Counted from the first letter of the stretch, positions 16,455 through 26,103 are shown. The stretch: DNA of 64,000 bases from Bulleidia sp964385925 (GCA_964385925.1 CAYLQV010000009.1:1-64000); one strand, 5' to 3'. Translations and numbers: made by a program. The notes: a model not told the origin generated them from the sequence alone.

Positions 16455-17810
16455 TTATATGCCAGCAAAGAGATCATTCAGTGATTCACTCATTGTTGGA
16501 TGTGTATAGATGTTGTCTCTTAAGACTGTATATGGGAGCTTCGCATCCATAACAATCTTAAAGAGATTGATCATCTCATAGCTTTCCTCACAGAATAAAT
16601 GTGCGCCGAGGATCAAGCCTGTATCTGCATCCACAACTGCCTTCAACAGGCCGGTTGGCTTCTGCAGTACATTTGCCTTTGGAATTGCCATTGCCGGGAG
16701 CTTGGCAACCTTGACATTGTATCCCTTTGAACGCGCTTCTTCTTCACTCATGCCGATGCGTGAGAACGCAGGATCAAGGAAGACGCTGTATGGAACTGCA
16801 CCGCGGGATGCGGTTGTCCTTGTACCGTCGCCTAAGACAGCCGAGCTGACAATCCGATAGTCATCCAGAGAAATATATGTGAACTGCAGTCCGCCGACAA
16901 CATCACCCATCGCATAGATATTCTCTGCGGTTGTTTGAAGGTGCTCGTTGACTTTTACAGCACCTCTTTCAGTCAATTCAACCCCAGCTCGATCCAGATT
17001 CAGTCCTTCTACGTTTGGTCTGCGTCCAGTTGCAATCAAGACCGCTTCCGCCGGCAGTTCTTCTCTGCCGTTCTCTGTTTCAATCGTAACAACTGCATAG
17101 CCGTCCCTATCTTCCGTCTTCACAATCTTTGCGGAGCGGATGACCTTAACGCCGCGCTTCTCCAGGCTCTCCAATACTGCAGTTGCAATCTCACTGTCTT
17201 CTCTTGGCAGGAATACCGCACCATCCTGGATCACAGTTACTTCTGAGCCGAAGTTTGCATACATCGAAGCAAACTCCATGCCGATATAGCCGCCGCCGAT
17301 AATGACAAATCTCTTCGGCAGTTGCTTCAGATCCAGCAGCTGTTCACTGACATATGCATATCTGCTTTCTTTCAGCCCCTCAATTGGAGGAATGAACGGA
17401 CGGGCACCAGTGTTGATGAAGATCTGTTCTGCTTCAATGACATCATCATTGACCGCAACATGATGTGCATCCACAAATGAGCCCTTTCCAGTGATTACTT
17501 CAATGTTCTCATTATCTGCCAGTTTATGATAGTTCTTGTCCCGCAGCTTGGCAGTGAGCATATCCTTCTGCGCAATAGCCGCCGTAAAGCGGGCAGCCTT
17601 GTCTTCAAAATCTCCGCCTTTCAATGCAGAGATATCATCACTGTGCACTAAAGACTTTGTCGGAATGCACGCTACGTTAATGCATGTACCTCCGTACATC
17701 TTTTCTGACTGCTCAATCATTACTACTTTTCTGCCGTTCTTTGCCAGAGCACCAGCCAATGTCTTGCCGCCCTTGCCGAAACCGATGATTACTGCATCAA
17801 CCTTTTTCAT
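16455..17810 (-). CDS. Pyridine nucleotide-disulfide oxidoreductase, RclA/Har-like (hypothiocyanous acid reductase type)
   Basis: A 451-residue flavoprotein with an FAD motif (VIIGFGKGGKTLA), the redox pair in GGTCINVACIPTKSLVH, an NAD(P) motif (FVIIGGGYIGMEFASMYANFG), a second FAD motif (ENIYAMGDVVGG) and a C-terminal dimerisation domain ending THPTMSESLNDL. The FGKGGKTLA variant and overall pattern match RclA/Har reductases, which in Gram-positives detoxify hypothiocyanous acid and related oxidants; mercuric reductase is excluded by the missing C-terminal cysteines. Neighbouring redox genes support a role in oxidant defence. Confidence 0.85.
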   Translation of the reverse strand: MKKVDAVIIGFGKGGKTLAGALAKNGRKVVMIEQSEKMYGGTCINVACIPTKSLVHSDDISALKGGDFEDKAARFTAAIAQKDMLTAKLRDKNYHKLADNENIEVITGKGSFVDAHHVAVNDDVIEAEQIFINTGARPFIPPIEGLKESRYAYVSEQLLDLKQLPKRFVIIGGGYIGMEFASMYANFGSEVTVIQDGAVFLPREDSEIATAVLESLEKRGVKVIRSAKIVKTEDRDGYAVVTIETENGREELPAEAVLIATGRRPNVEGLNLDRAGVELTERGAVKVNEHLQTTAENIYAMGDVVGGLQFTYISLDDYRIVSSAVLGDGTRTTASRGAVPYSVFLDPAFSRIGMSEEEARSKGYNVKVAKLPAMAIPKANVLQKPTGLLKAVVDADTGLILGAHLFCEESYEMINLFKIVMDAKLPYTVLRDNIYTHPTMSESLNDLFAGI

Positions 17811-17987
17811 ATTGTTTTCCTCTTCTGCCTTTCTGCAGACTTTTACTCTTTCACTTTGAAGGAAAGATCTCTGTTACTGATTCCAGCATATTTATCTGAT
17901 ATGATACCGTCAACGATAATGCTCAAAGGAAAGACTTATTAGAAATAATTCTCATCAAGATGCCTGCTGCGGCGTTCAAAATGACAT

Positions 17988-18653
17988 TTAGTTCTCACCC
18001 CAGGTATTGAAGTGGATCATTGCATCAATATCATCTTTCTCCGCCGAACTGGAAGAAGAAGTATCTTCCTGGGCATATCCCATTGATACCATGATATATG
18101 GAACCACCGAAGATGGAAGATGCAGTACGCTCTGAATCCCAGCAACGCGCTTTTCCTGGGGATAAATGCTCATTATATTTGTACTGATGCCAAGTGAGGA
18201 TGCGGTCAGGACGATATTCTGGGCAGCAATGCTCGTATCCTGAACAAGATTTTCCGGATACACAGATTTTCCTTGATTGCCTGCAATAACAATCACCAAC
18301 GGTGCAGTATCCAATGACTGCGCCCATGGATGCACAGCCTGGATCTGCTTCATGATGCTTCTATCATCTACAGCAATGATCTCTCTTGCCTGCTGACCGC
18401 CGGAAGCAGCTCCATAAAACGCAGAAGTCAGTATCTTCTTTTCATCATCGTCACTAATTGACTGACTAGTAAATACCCTGGTGGTAATCTGTGAAGACAT
18501 CAGAGATGTCACAGTCCCATAACTGTTTTCTTCTAAGGCTTCTGCACTTTCCATCGTACCTGATGTCGATGCTGAATTGACTGGTGTACTGGGTGCACAT
18601 CCTGCCATCAACGCAATGGCAAGCAGGGAGCTAAAAACATATTTTTTCTTCAT
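17988..18653 (-). CDS. Nitroreductase-fold lipoprotein
   Basis: A 221-residue protein with a lipoprotein signal: basic MKKKYVFSS, a hydrophobic stretch, then lipobox LMAGC (Cys about 19), so it should sit on the outer face of the membrane. The mature part shows nitroreductase features: TTRVFTSQSISDDD, ILTSAFYGAASGGQQARE, VQDTSIAAQNIVLTASSLGI (in part) and VSMGYAQED. Family enzymes use FMN; an FMN enzyme outside the cytoplasm is unusual, so it may be covalently flavinylated, heterodimeric or non-catalytic. A serine-rich segment lies near the C-terminus. Confidence 0.75.
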   Translation of the reverse strand: MKKKYVFSSLLAIALMAGCAPSTPVNSASTSGTMESAEALEENSYGTVTSLMSSQITTRVFTSQSISDDDEKKILTSAFYGAASGGQQAREIIAVDDRSIMKQIQAVHPWAQSLDTAPLVIVIAGNQGKSVYPENLVQDTSIAAQNIVLTASSLGISTNIMSIYPQEKRVAGIQSVLHLPSSVVPYIMVSMGYAQEDTSSSSSAEKDDIDAMIHFNTWGEN

Positions 18654-18726
18654 TGTTACCTCACTTATATTTCTTTTATTATTCTAGCAGTTGCATTTCT
18701 TATTTATAATAATTTGTTATAACCAC

Positions 18727-18753
18727 GAAAAAAGCTCATCCTAAGATGAGCTC
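18727..18753 (-). terminator. Rho-independent terminator of the thioredoxin reductase gene
   Basis: On the minus strand AGCTCATC and GATGAGCT arms with a four-base loop are followed by a T run, 14 bases after the stop codon. Confidence 0.85.
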
Positions 18754-18766
18754 AACTGATCTATTC

Positions 18767-19672
18767 TTATAATGCAACTGCATTTACAGCGGCTGTTGTT
18801 CCGTCAGCGGCTGCTGTCGTCAGCTGACGTACCAGCTTATAGCGGACATCTCCTGCCGCAAAGATATTATCTACATTTGTTCTTGTATCTTCTCCGGCAA
18901 GAATATACCCTGTTTCATCCAAACTGATAATACCTCTCAAAAGTTCAGTTTCCGGATTCATTCCAATGGCAGTGAACAATCCATCCACTTTCAAACCTCT
19001 TTCTTCTTTGGTCTTGACGTTCTGAATCGTCAGGCCGTTCAAATGACCGCCTTCCTCTTCCAGACCGACAATAATCGTGTTAAGAATTGGTTCAATATTC
19101 GGAATGCCTGCGAGACGTTCCTGAATGACTCTCTCAGCTCTGTATTGTTCTCTGCGGTGGATCAAGTACACCTTTTCTGCTAATTGAGACAGATAAATTG
19201 CATCATCCAGCGCAATATTTCCGCCACCGTTGACAGCAACTACTTTTCCTTTATAGAACGCTCCATCGCAGTTGGCACAGAATGAAATACCCTTGCCAAT
19301 CAGCTTCTCCTCGTTTGGCAGTCCTAGTCTCCGGTGTGCTGCACCTGCTGCATAGATCAATGCCCTGCCTGTGTATTCCTTTGTTTTGGTTTTAACAGTA
19401 ACTGCATCCTTTAAAGGAATGATCTCCATCACTTCTGATGATATGTATTCAGCTCCAAGATCCACTGCCTGCTGATAGAGCTTATATGCAAAATCAGCAC
19501 CGTTCACGGACGCAAATCCTGGAAAATTCTCAATTTCATTTGCGGTCACAATCTGTCCGCCAGGTGCACTCTTTTCAAAAACAACCGCATGTTTACCCGC
19601 ACGCTGTACATAGATAGCTGCTGTCAATCCAGCCGTACCTGCACCTACAATCAATATATCTTTACTGCTCAT
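18767..19672 (-). CDS. trxB: Thioredoxin reductase
   Basis: A 301-residue flavoprotein with FAD motif IVGAGTAGLTAAIYVQRAG, the redox-active FCANCDGAFYKGK (Cys-Ala-Asn-Cys), an NADPH-binding region (NGGGNIALDDAIYLS) and a C-terminal FAD motif NVDNIFAAGDVR. It keeps thioredoxin reduced with NADPH. The family usually has GGGDSA at the NADPH site; here GGGNIA is seen, which may alter cofactor use. Followed by its own terminator. Confidence 0.9.
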   Translation of the reverse strand: MSSKDILIVGAGTAGLTAAIYVQRAGKHAVVFEKSAPGGQIVTANEIENFPGFASVNGADFAYKLYQQAVDLGAEYISSEVMEIIPLKDAVTVKTKTKEYTGRALIYAAGAAHRRLGLPNEEKLIGKGISFCANCDGAFYKGKVVAVNGGGNIALDDAIYLSQLAEKVYLIHRREQYRAERVIQERLAGIPNIEPILNTIIVGLEEEGGHLNGLTIQNVKTKEERGLKVDGLFTAIGMNPETELLRGIISLDETGYILAGEDTRTNVDNIFAAGDVRYKLVRQLTTAAADGTTAAVNAVAL

Positions 19673-19777
19673 ATTTCCTCCTGTCTGAATTTCTGCCGAA
19701 AGCTTTTTTTAACTAACTCTGCTTTCCTTCATCATAGTATCAGATATCCGGAAAGCTGCAGACTCATATGCTCAGAA

Positions 19778-19832
19778 AAAGATAAAAGACCAGACATCCA
19801 GAATTTGTTTCTTTCAGCCGGTCTTTTATCTA
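19778..19832. terminator. Strong hairpin terminator after the surface-protein gene
   Basis: GATAAAAGACC (from about 19780) pairs with GGTCTTTTATC (to about 19832) around a 28-base loop. Runs of A and T in the arms let it end transcription of the minus-strand surface-protein gene. Confidence 0.7.
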
Positions 19833-19849
19833 TTTCTTTCCCTTATGCA

Positions 19850-21061
19850 TTATTCAGAAAGTCTTTTTCTGAAGAAAAGTGTAACTCCTATAACTAATAC
19901 TGCAATTGTCATGATTCCTGCTGCTAATGCAACATTTGTCTGATCTCCTGTATTAGGTGTAGATGGTCTTTCATTTCTGGAAGAATCTGTTTCAGTGACA
20001 GCAGTTGTTTCCGTCTTTTCATTTGTAGTAGGCGTAGTAAGTCTTTCTGTCTCTGTTGATGCTGGTGTTGCAACTGGTGTCTCTGTCGTAATCGGAGTTT
20101 CAATCACAGGCGTTTCCACTGGTGCTGGTGCTGGAGATACTTCTGGTGTCTTTTCTATTGTTATTGGAGTCACTTTGATTACTGCAGACACCTCTGTGGT
20201 ACTAGGCTCAAATGAGTATGACAACATTTTCTGATAAGGCTTTTTATTGCCGTCGTTGGAGGCAGCATCAGTTTTATACACTACTAATTTCTCATTTGCA
20301 ATTTCATTGTTTACATATGAGAAACGAATCTGTCCATTACTGAACAATTTGCTTGTTGTAATAGTTAATGTATCTGTTGATAGTACTATACTTCCAGTTG
20401 CTACATTTTTTCCATTATTCGAAATTGCTATTCCTTCAGGAATTTCTTCAACAGTAATACTTGTTCCTTTTGATGATTCAAAATGTACTGTTCCACTCTG
20501 TGTTCCATCCCTATTTGCAATTAATTTATCAACAACTGTATTTACTGAGATCACTGAATCATTCGATGTTGTTCCATCTACTGCATATTTATACAGCAGC
20601 CATGCATATGAATTATAATTTTCGTCCAGGTTAACATAAACGCCTTGCTCACCTAATATATTCCATATAACAATCTGAGTGGCTATGCCTAATTGTATAG
20701 AATCTCCATTGGTTTGCTTTGATAGACCTAAGCCATCATTGGGATAACCTGCATATAACACACGCTTTAATTTCTGTTGCAGTTCTTCAGATAAGCCGTT
20801 CAAATCAGAGGTTTCATAATATGGCACATCATTAGAAGGCCAAATATTTGCATATTCAATACAATATGCATAATTTCCATTTATTCTTGCGCCTGAGGCA
20901 CTTATGACATGATTATTGCTATTTAGATTATTAACAACCGGATAAGTAGTTGGTGTAGAAGGAGATGCTGGATCATTTGTTTCTGCGCTTACCGCTGTGA
21001 GAGAAACCATCATGATGCAGCTTGTGGCAGCAAGTGCAATTTTGTTAATTAATTTATTCAT
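19850..21061 (-). CDS. Cell-wall-anchored thioester-domain (TQXA-like) surface protein
   Basis: A 403-residue exported protein. A signal peptide (ALAATSCIMMVSLTAVSA) is followed by a domain with YCIEYANIWP and ATQIVIWNIL; in thioester adhesins such a Cys and a Gln form an internal thioester that bonds covalently to host amines. Then comes one beta-rich domain and a long Pro/Thr/Glu spacer (about residues 290-365). The sorting signal is a variant: TPNTGD, a hydrophobic helix and the basic tail FFRKRLSE. AAAGGGG precedes the ATG. Codon use is more AT-rich than upstream genes. The target is unknown. Confidence 0.8.
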   Translation of the reverse strand: MNKLINKIALAATSCIMMVSLTAVSAETNDPASPSTPTTYPVVNNLNSNNHVISASGARINGNYAYCIEYANIWPSNDVPYYETSDLNGLSEELQQKLKRVLYAGYPNDGLGLSKQTNGDSIQLGIATQIVIWNILGEQGVYVNLDENYNSYAWLLYKYAVDGTTSNDSVISVNTVVDKLIANRDGTQSGTVHFESSKGTSITVEEIPEGIAISNNGKNVATGSIVLSTDTLTITTSKLFSNGQIRFSYVNNEIANEKLVVYKTDAASNDGNKKPYQKMLSYSFEPSTTEVSAVIKVTPITIEKTPEVSPAPAPVETPVIETPITTETPVATPASTETERLTTPTTNEKTETTAVTETDSSRNERPSTPNTGDQTNVALAAGIMTIAVLVIGVTLFFRKRLSE

Positions 21062-21639
21062 TTGTTGACCCCTTTCATTCTTGTTGCCATTAATATAGTC
21101 GAAAATAAAAAAAGAGAAAGGGAATTACCGTATTTTATAACATTTGTATTTATTAGTATAATCAGTTTTTTATAATACATATTTTTTTCGTGCTAAACCA
21201 CAAATTTTTTCGATTATTCATTTCAAATATATTATTATTACCACTTTTTTCATCATTACAATGTGATGCTGAAAAATGCAAATTCTCCGTTAATATTGGT
21301 ATATTATTGCGTTTTTTATGTGTAAAATTTTCTGTTTCGGATAAAAATGTTTTCGAGCCTAAAAAAGATCAATAAATTACCTAGTTCTTTAATTGCTTTG
21401 CTTTTTTAAATAGCACATATAATTTATTCAACCGTTTTGTGCCTTTCAAGGAGGATGAAGTACGCTTTTCGGTAATACGTTTATGATTTTCAACAAAAGA
21501 AATTATTGATTAATAACAAAAATTATTTATCTCAATCTCGATGTAATCTGGAGCCAATCCTAATCCATAAGTAAAAATGGAATTTCAGTCAGAATTCATT
21601 CAGGTCTTGGTGAATGAAAAACTGGAATTCCAAAATATG
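21062..21639. other. AT-rich intergenic region with no supported gene
   Basis: About 580 bases of low GC. A 61-codon plus-strand reading at 21190-21375 has no ribosome binding site and low-complexity composition, so I do not call it. The promoter of the surface-protein gene presumably lies at its left end, but I see no clear boxes. Confidence 0.5.
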
Positions 21640-21816
21640 CTACTTATTCTTTATGTGCAGCAAAAATCTTTTATATTTTACTAAAGATGCAATCAGTTCA
21701 TTTACTTGTTTGATTGTGTCATCAATACCACAGTCTCGACATGAATTTCCACGTTGAGAGTTATGCACCCAATTTTCACTTTCAATAGAAGCAAATCTGC
21801 AACCGTATTTTTTCCG
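21640..21816 (-). pseudogene. Remnant of an unrecognised coding sequence
   Basis: An open minus-strand frame of 58 codons with ordinary composition and no start codon: a stop (21817-21819) immediately precedes it. It encodes KYGCRFASIESENWVHNSQ, then SCRDCGIDDTIKQVNELIAS and a lysine-rich end. The Cys-x2-Cys and the leucine-rich helix look protein-like, so it may be the tail of a decayed gene. It could also be chance. Confidence 0.35.
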
Positions 21817-21856
21817 TTAAATCCTGTACTGTACCTCCCTTATTCAATACCAGATT

Positions 21857-22978
21857 CTAATTTTCCACGGAGGTAAATTCCTTAATAATGTTATCCGTTA
21901 ATGATGTACGCTGGTCCTTGGATAATAGGCATGATGTTCTTATAACCATATTTCCCACCACCGTATACGAACCAGAAAACAATATGGTTCCATCATACTG
22001 AGATAAATATTCGGTCCTTGCTACTGCATCAGTTGAATTCCTATAAACCTCAATTGTCCCACCGACATCATTGCCTAGTGAGATTAGATCCTCTTCAGGA
22101 AGAACCGACTTATCCACGTTACTATCAGAGAAATAAATACAAATCGTGTATCCTGTTGGGCCAGAAAGTAATCCATTAGGATCATTGTTCTTCGTGACGC
22201 CCTCGCATTTTTCAAAGCCATCAACATTTTTTAGTCTTTCAACAATCCAAGATGCTGTAGGATTACTGATCTGATCGAGAATGGAAATATCATTCTGCAC
22301 CTCTGTCGCCAACCGATCGACTGTTTCTGTATCTTTTTTGATCTTATTTGCAGTATTCCCAGTAACAACTGATTTGAGGACATCAAACGGTTTCTCACCA
22401 ACCAGATTTAATTTAGTAATAGCTCCTGGTAATCCTTCGATATTAGCAATATATATTTGATCCGTTTTCCCAGAATATGAATCAGCTAACTCATTATATT
22501 TTGTAACGCTTTGATTATAAGAAGTTGTTAAAGGTACACAAATGATTGTTTGAATAGAAAAATAAAGACCAAAAATAGCCAAAATAATTATTAGAAACAA
22601 ACCAATCCATTTTTTTAGATTTAACGGCCTGGGATGATATGAATCATCGCTAATTACCCTTTTGATTTTATCGAAAGCTTTATCATTTGTATTTTGATTG
22701 ATAATTCCTTCTTTTGCCCACGCTAAAACTGATAGCTTATTGCCAGATAACTTCATTGCTGCAGTTGCTAAATTGCCATTAAACATTCCGGCTTTAATTC
22801 TAACAACACAAATAGATTCTTCTTTATTTTCCTCTAAGATAATGCCTATACGCTCCAATTTTTCTTCAAGTTTAAGAAATGATATGTTTAGGTCTTTTAT
22901 CTCATATGACTTCGACTGTTTGTCATCAAGTTGGACATATTTTTTCAAATATGATTTAAGAACATTTTCGCTATCCAT
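21857..22978 (-). CDS. Single-pass membrane protein of unknown function
   Basis: A 373-residue protein. A cytosolic N-terminal domain (about 1-120) precedes one transmembrane helix (WIGLFLIIILAIFGLYFSI) and a 230-residue outer domain with two cysteines. I recognise no family. The start MDSENVL is favoured by GGAGGATGAC just upstream; a longer reading to 23002 overlaps the preceding gene. It lies 13 bases after the exported glycine-zipper protein gene, so the two are probably co-translated partners. Confidence 0.65.
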   Translation of the reverse strand: MDSENVLKSYLKKYVQLDDKQSKSYEIKDLNISFLKLEEKLERIGIILEENKEESICVVRIKAGMFNGNLATAAMKLSGNKLSVLAWAKEGIINQNTNDKAFDKIKRVISDDSYHPRPLNLKKWIGLFLIIILAIFGLYFSIQTIICVPLTTSYNQSVTKYNELADSYSGKTDQIYIANIEGLPGAITKLNLVGEKPFDVLKSVVTGNTANKIKKDTETVDRLATEVQNDISILDQISNPTASWIVERLKNVDGFEKCEGVTKNNDPNGLLSGPTGYTICIYFSDSNVDKSVLPEEDLISLGNDVGGTIEVYRNSTDAVARTEYLSQYDGTILFSGSYTVVGNMVIRTSCLLSKDQRTSLTDNIIKEFTSVEN

Positions 22979-22991
22979 GTCATCCTCCCTC

Positions 22992-24419
22992 TTAATGAAC
23001 AAGTACTGTATCGGTCAATTTGCTTAAATATTCACTTCTTAATTGGTATGTAGATGGTATATCAATTTCGCTGCGGTTACTAGCCACTTCACTAAACAGA
23101 GGTTCCTCAATAGACCTTGCATAACTTTCTCTGTCTTTGCTAGCAAACATATCCTTTAATACATCACCTTGAAGTTTTTCTTGAATAGAGTCACTTATCT
23201 GACTTGCTTCATCTTCTGTCACTAAGTATTCTTGAGAAAGTTCTGTAAATACATTAGCAATAATATCAGACATTTGATCTGTATCATCTTCAGTATATTT
23301 TTTCAATATTGTTGAAACAGCATACCGAGCAGCACCTGCAAAAAGTGTACCACCAGCGATTGAACCTATTACAGGACCAACCCCTGGAATAAATGCCGCC
23401 ACCAAGGTCCCGCCCGCAATAGATCCTAAATATCCTGCACTTACTCCTACAACAGTTATTGCAAAATTTTTCATCAATTGATCTGATGATATCCTACCTT
23501 TTGCAAAATCATATATATCACCGGCGCTTAAAACTACTGTGATTATTGCTGGTGGAGCAACTTTCTGTATCGGTGACGCCAAACTATTCCATATAGTTGT
23601 TCTTGATAATTGACTAATTGTAACAAAGGAAATCATTGTCACTGCACCCGTTTTAATTGCCGTTAAAGATGAATTTCCTAAAGCACTCGTCCAATCTTCG
23701 CCGCCTATTACTCTACAAACAAAATCAATTGTAAAAGATATACCAACAGCAGATGTGGCATATACAATCCCGTTGGCAGCGTCATATTTCAACGAATCAA
23801 TGTTCCCTGCCTTACACAAATTCTCTGATTGTAATAAAGTTAGTCTTCCCTCTTTTACAAAATCTGATGCTTTTTCTGGTTCAGTTACTCCAGGAATTTT
23901 TCCTTCAGATATGTAACCTTTCATCACTTCAACTGCATCCGAATATTGATCTTTCGGCACTTCAATAACCATTGGGTTTTCATCCGCATCAACATAGCGA
24001 AAGTTTCCAAGTTCATCAAAACACGCATCAATTGACTTTTGTGCAGTTGAATAATACTTGTCCTGAATTAATGTTTCACTACCATTGTTGCCAATAATAG
24101 CTCGATCTTCACCATTTGCTCTGCAATTATCGCCTCGCATTTCAGAATTAATTCCTGAAAGTTTGTCATACAGGTTATTTGCTCTTTCTGCAGCGAATCC
24201 ATGGCCGAATCTTGGATAAGTAAATTTTATTACATGCTGAATTTCGTCAAACGATGTCTTATCAGCATATAAATATCCGCCCATTTCTGCTCCAAAGTCG
24301 GTAGCATCGGAAGTATTATCATCGCCTGAATCATCTTCTGCGTGCACAACATAAAAATTGCAAATTGTCGTAGCAACAACAATCAAAGCAAGATTAATCT
24401 TTTTCCATGATATGGTCAT
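22992..24419 (-). CDS. Exported protein with glycine-zipper membrane segments, unknown function
   Basis: A 475-residue protein. The signal peptide ends at about VVHAEDD. The middle (about 200-370) has several hydrophobic stretches, including two Gly-rich zipper-like ones (SAGYLGSIAGGTLVAAFIPG, PVIGSIAGGTLFAGAARY) that resemble membrane-inserting helices of bacteriocin- or toxin-type proteins. The C-terminal 100 residues are hydrophilic. No catalytic motif is visible. A pore-forming or envelope role is conceivable but unproven. Paired with the downstream membrane protein. Confidence 0.6.
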   Translation of the reverse strand: MTISWKKINLALIVVATTICNFYVVHAEDDSGDDNTSDATDFGAEMGGYLYADKTSFDEIQHVIKFTYPRFGHGFAAERANNLYDKLSGINSEMRGDNCRANGEDRAIIGNNGSETLIQDKYYSTAQKSIDACFDELGNFRYVDADENPMVIEVPKDQYSDAVEVMKGYISEGKIPGVTEPEKASDFVKEGRLTLLQSENLCKAGNIDSLKYDAANGIVYATSAVGISFTIDFVCRVIGGEDWTSALGNSSLTAIKTGAVTMISFVTISQLSRTTIWNSLASPIQKVAPPAIITVVLSAGDIYDFAKGRISSDQLMKNFAITVVGVSAGYLGSIAGGTLVAAFIPGVGPVIGSIAGGTLFAGAARYAVSTILKKYTEDDTDQMSDIIANVFTELSQEYLVTEDEASQISDSIQEKLQGDVLKDMFASKDRESYARSIEEPLFSEVASNRSEIDIPSTYQLRSEYLSKLTDTVLVH

Positions 24420-24478
24420 AATTTTGGAGTTTTCCCACCAACTTACCTCTTATATTATAACCGTTATCCCATAGTTCA

Positions 24479-24507
24479 CGAAAAAAACCTGCACATTTTA
24501 GTACAGG
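24479..24507 (-). terminator. Rho-independent terminator after the serine recombinase operon
   Basis: On the minus strand ACCTGTAC and GTGCAGGT arms flank a six-base loop and are followed by seven T, 22 bases beyond the last recombinase stop. It is also the leftmost feature that clearly belongs to the phage. Confidence 0.8.
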
Positions 24508-24528
24508 TAGTAAAGAAGCATACAGATT

Positions 24529-26097
24529 TTATAGGTATTTTTCGATTCTGGTTCCTGATTTGAACTCCACCACTATGCTGTGGCTATTGACTTCTATCCG
24601 ACTTATTAGCTTCCGGACCAGGGAGTCATCATACTCAAGGAGATCATTGGTATGCTTCTGGATATATTGTTCTGCTGTCAGGTCCTGTGTTGCATGTTCA
24701 TCCTGGTCAACCTTGTTTTCAAGTGCCTTGTCCATTATGGTTTTGACTCTTTTAATTTGCTCAGCTATTTCTCCATAATCTTCACCCGTATTAACGCACT
24801 TGACTAGTTGATCTTGTAAATCCTTCAGTTTTTCTTCACACGCTTCCGGGTTAGCTCCTAGTTCGTCACCAATGACATCATTAACATTCTGCTTAATGGT
24901 TTCCATAATTTTGTCGTCCGAGCCAAATGCCTCTTTGATTGCTCTAACAATGACAGCATGAAGATCTTTTTCATGAATTGTTGGTGAAAGACAGTAATCA
25001 GCACCTTTTTTTAGCCGGGTTCGGCATCTCCATACTGGTTCTTTACCTTTTGCTGAATTCCAAGTTATTCTTCGATACGGTGCACCACATTCACTACAGA
25101 ACATCAAACTAGTTAGTGCATATTTGCAGCAGTAACCATAATGATTATTTTGTTCATCGACAATATTGTTTCGTCTTTGAATTTCCGCCTGGACTTCATG
25201 GTAGATTTCCTTTGAAATGATGGCTTCATGGTTATTTTCCACATAGTACTGTGGAACTGCTCCATCATTTTTTATCCGTTTTTTTGACAAAACATCGGTT
25301 GAATATGTTTTCTGTAGCAAAGCATCACCCATGTATTTTTCATTCGTAAGAATCTGGTGGATATTCGAATCCCACCATCTCTTTTTACCTGAACCATTTA
25401 GGATTCCGTCATTTTCCAGTCCTTTTGCAATCACTGCGTAACTTTTGCCTTCCAGGTATTCTTTGTAGATTCTTTTTACAACCTTTGCCTGATCGGGATC
25501 TATGATCAGATTTCCTTTTTCATCTTTTGTGTACCCCAGAAACCATTTTGTATTGACCTGCACTTTACCCTGTTGGTAGCGGAACTGAAGCCCCAGCTTT
25601 ACGTTCTTAGAAAGCGATTCACTTTCCTGCTGCGCAAGGGAAGCCATGATTGTAATGAGAACTTCTCCCTTTGCATCCAAGGTATTAATGTTTTCCTTCT
25701 CGAAGATGACCGGGATGTTCTTTTCTTTAAGTTGCCGGATGTATTTCAAGCAGTCTATCGTATTTCTGGCAAACCGGCTGATGCTCTTAGTTATTATCAT
25801 GTCAATCTTGCCGGTCATGCAGTCATCGATCATCCGCAGGAACTCTTCTCTTTTCTTTGTACCAGTGCCCGAGATACCATCATCTGCGTAGATGCCTGCA
25901 AATTTCCATGCTGAGTTCTTTGAAATATAATCCTTGTAATGGGCTACTTGGGTGTCATAACTGGTTGCCTGTTCGTCTGTATCAGTAGACACCCGACAAT
26001 AAGCTGCCACCCTAAGCTTTTTCACTTCATCCTTTGTGACGGTGTTCCCATACTTCTTTACAGCCGGGATAACCATTACATTCTTTCTCATTTCCAT
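24529..26097 (-). CDS. Large serine recombinase (site-specific integrase), second copy
   Basis: A 522-residue protein. The N-terminal resolvase catalytic domain has the nucleophile in VAAYCRVSTD and the arginine motif SISRFARNTIDCL. A recombinase domain (about 190-290) follows, then a zinc-ribbon domain (FCSECGAPYRR, with further Cys in WRCRTR and DYCLS) and a C-terminal coiled coil (about 390-460). Such enzymes integrate and excise phages at att sites. It follows the recombinase fragment gene by six bases; all three are co-transcribed. Confidence 0.93.
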   Translation of the reverse strand: MEMRKNVMVIPAVKKYGNTVTKDEVKKLRVAAYCRVSTDTDEQATSYDTQVAHYKDYISKNSAWKFAGIYADDGISGTGTKKREEFLRMIDDCMTGKIDMIITKSISRFARNTIDCLKYIRQLKEKNIPVIFEKENINTLDAKGEVLITIMASLAQQESESLSKNVKLGLQFRYQQGKVQVNTKWFLGYTKDEKGNLIIDPDQAKVVKRIYKEYLEGKSYAVIAKGLENDGILNGSGKKRWWDSNIHQILTNEKYMGDALLQKTYSTDVLSKKRIKNDGAVPQYYVENNHEAIISKEIYHEVQAEIQRRNNIVDEQNNHYGYCCKYALTSLMFCSECGAPYRRITWNSAKGKEPVWRCRTRLKKGADYCLSPTIHEKDLHAVIVRAIKEAFGSDDKIMETIKQNVNDVIGDELGANPEACEEKLKDLQDQLVKCVNTGEDYGEIAEQIKRVKTIMDKALENKVDQDEHATQDLTAEQYIQKHTNDLLEYDDSLVRKLISRIEVNSHSIVVEFKSGTRIEKYL

Positions 26098-26103
26098 AAA
26101 TCC

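Noticed and set aside
16455..17810. Mercuric reductase
   Set aside because: The C-terminal cysteine pair and N-terminal metal-binding domain are absent; the RclA/Har pattern fits.
21190..21375. 61-codon plus-strand reading frame in the AT-rich gap
   Set aside because: No ribosome binding site, Phe/Leu/Ser-rich low-complexity product, no coding context.
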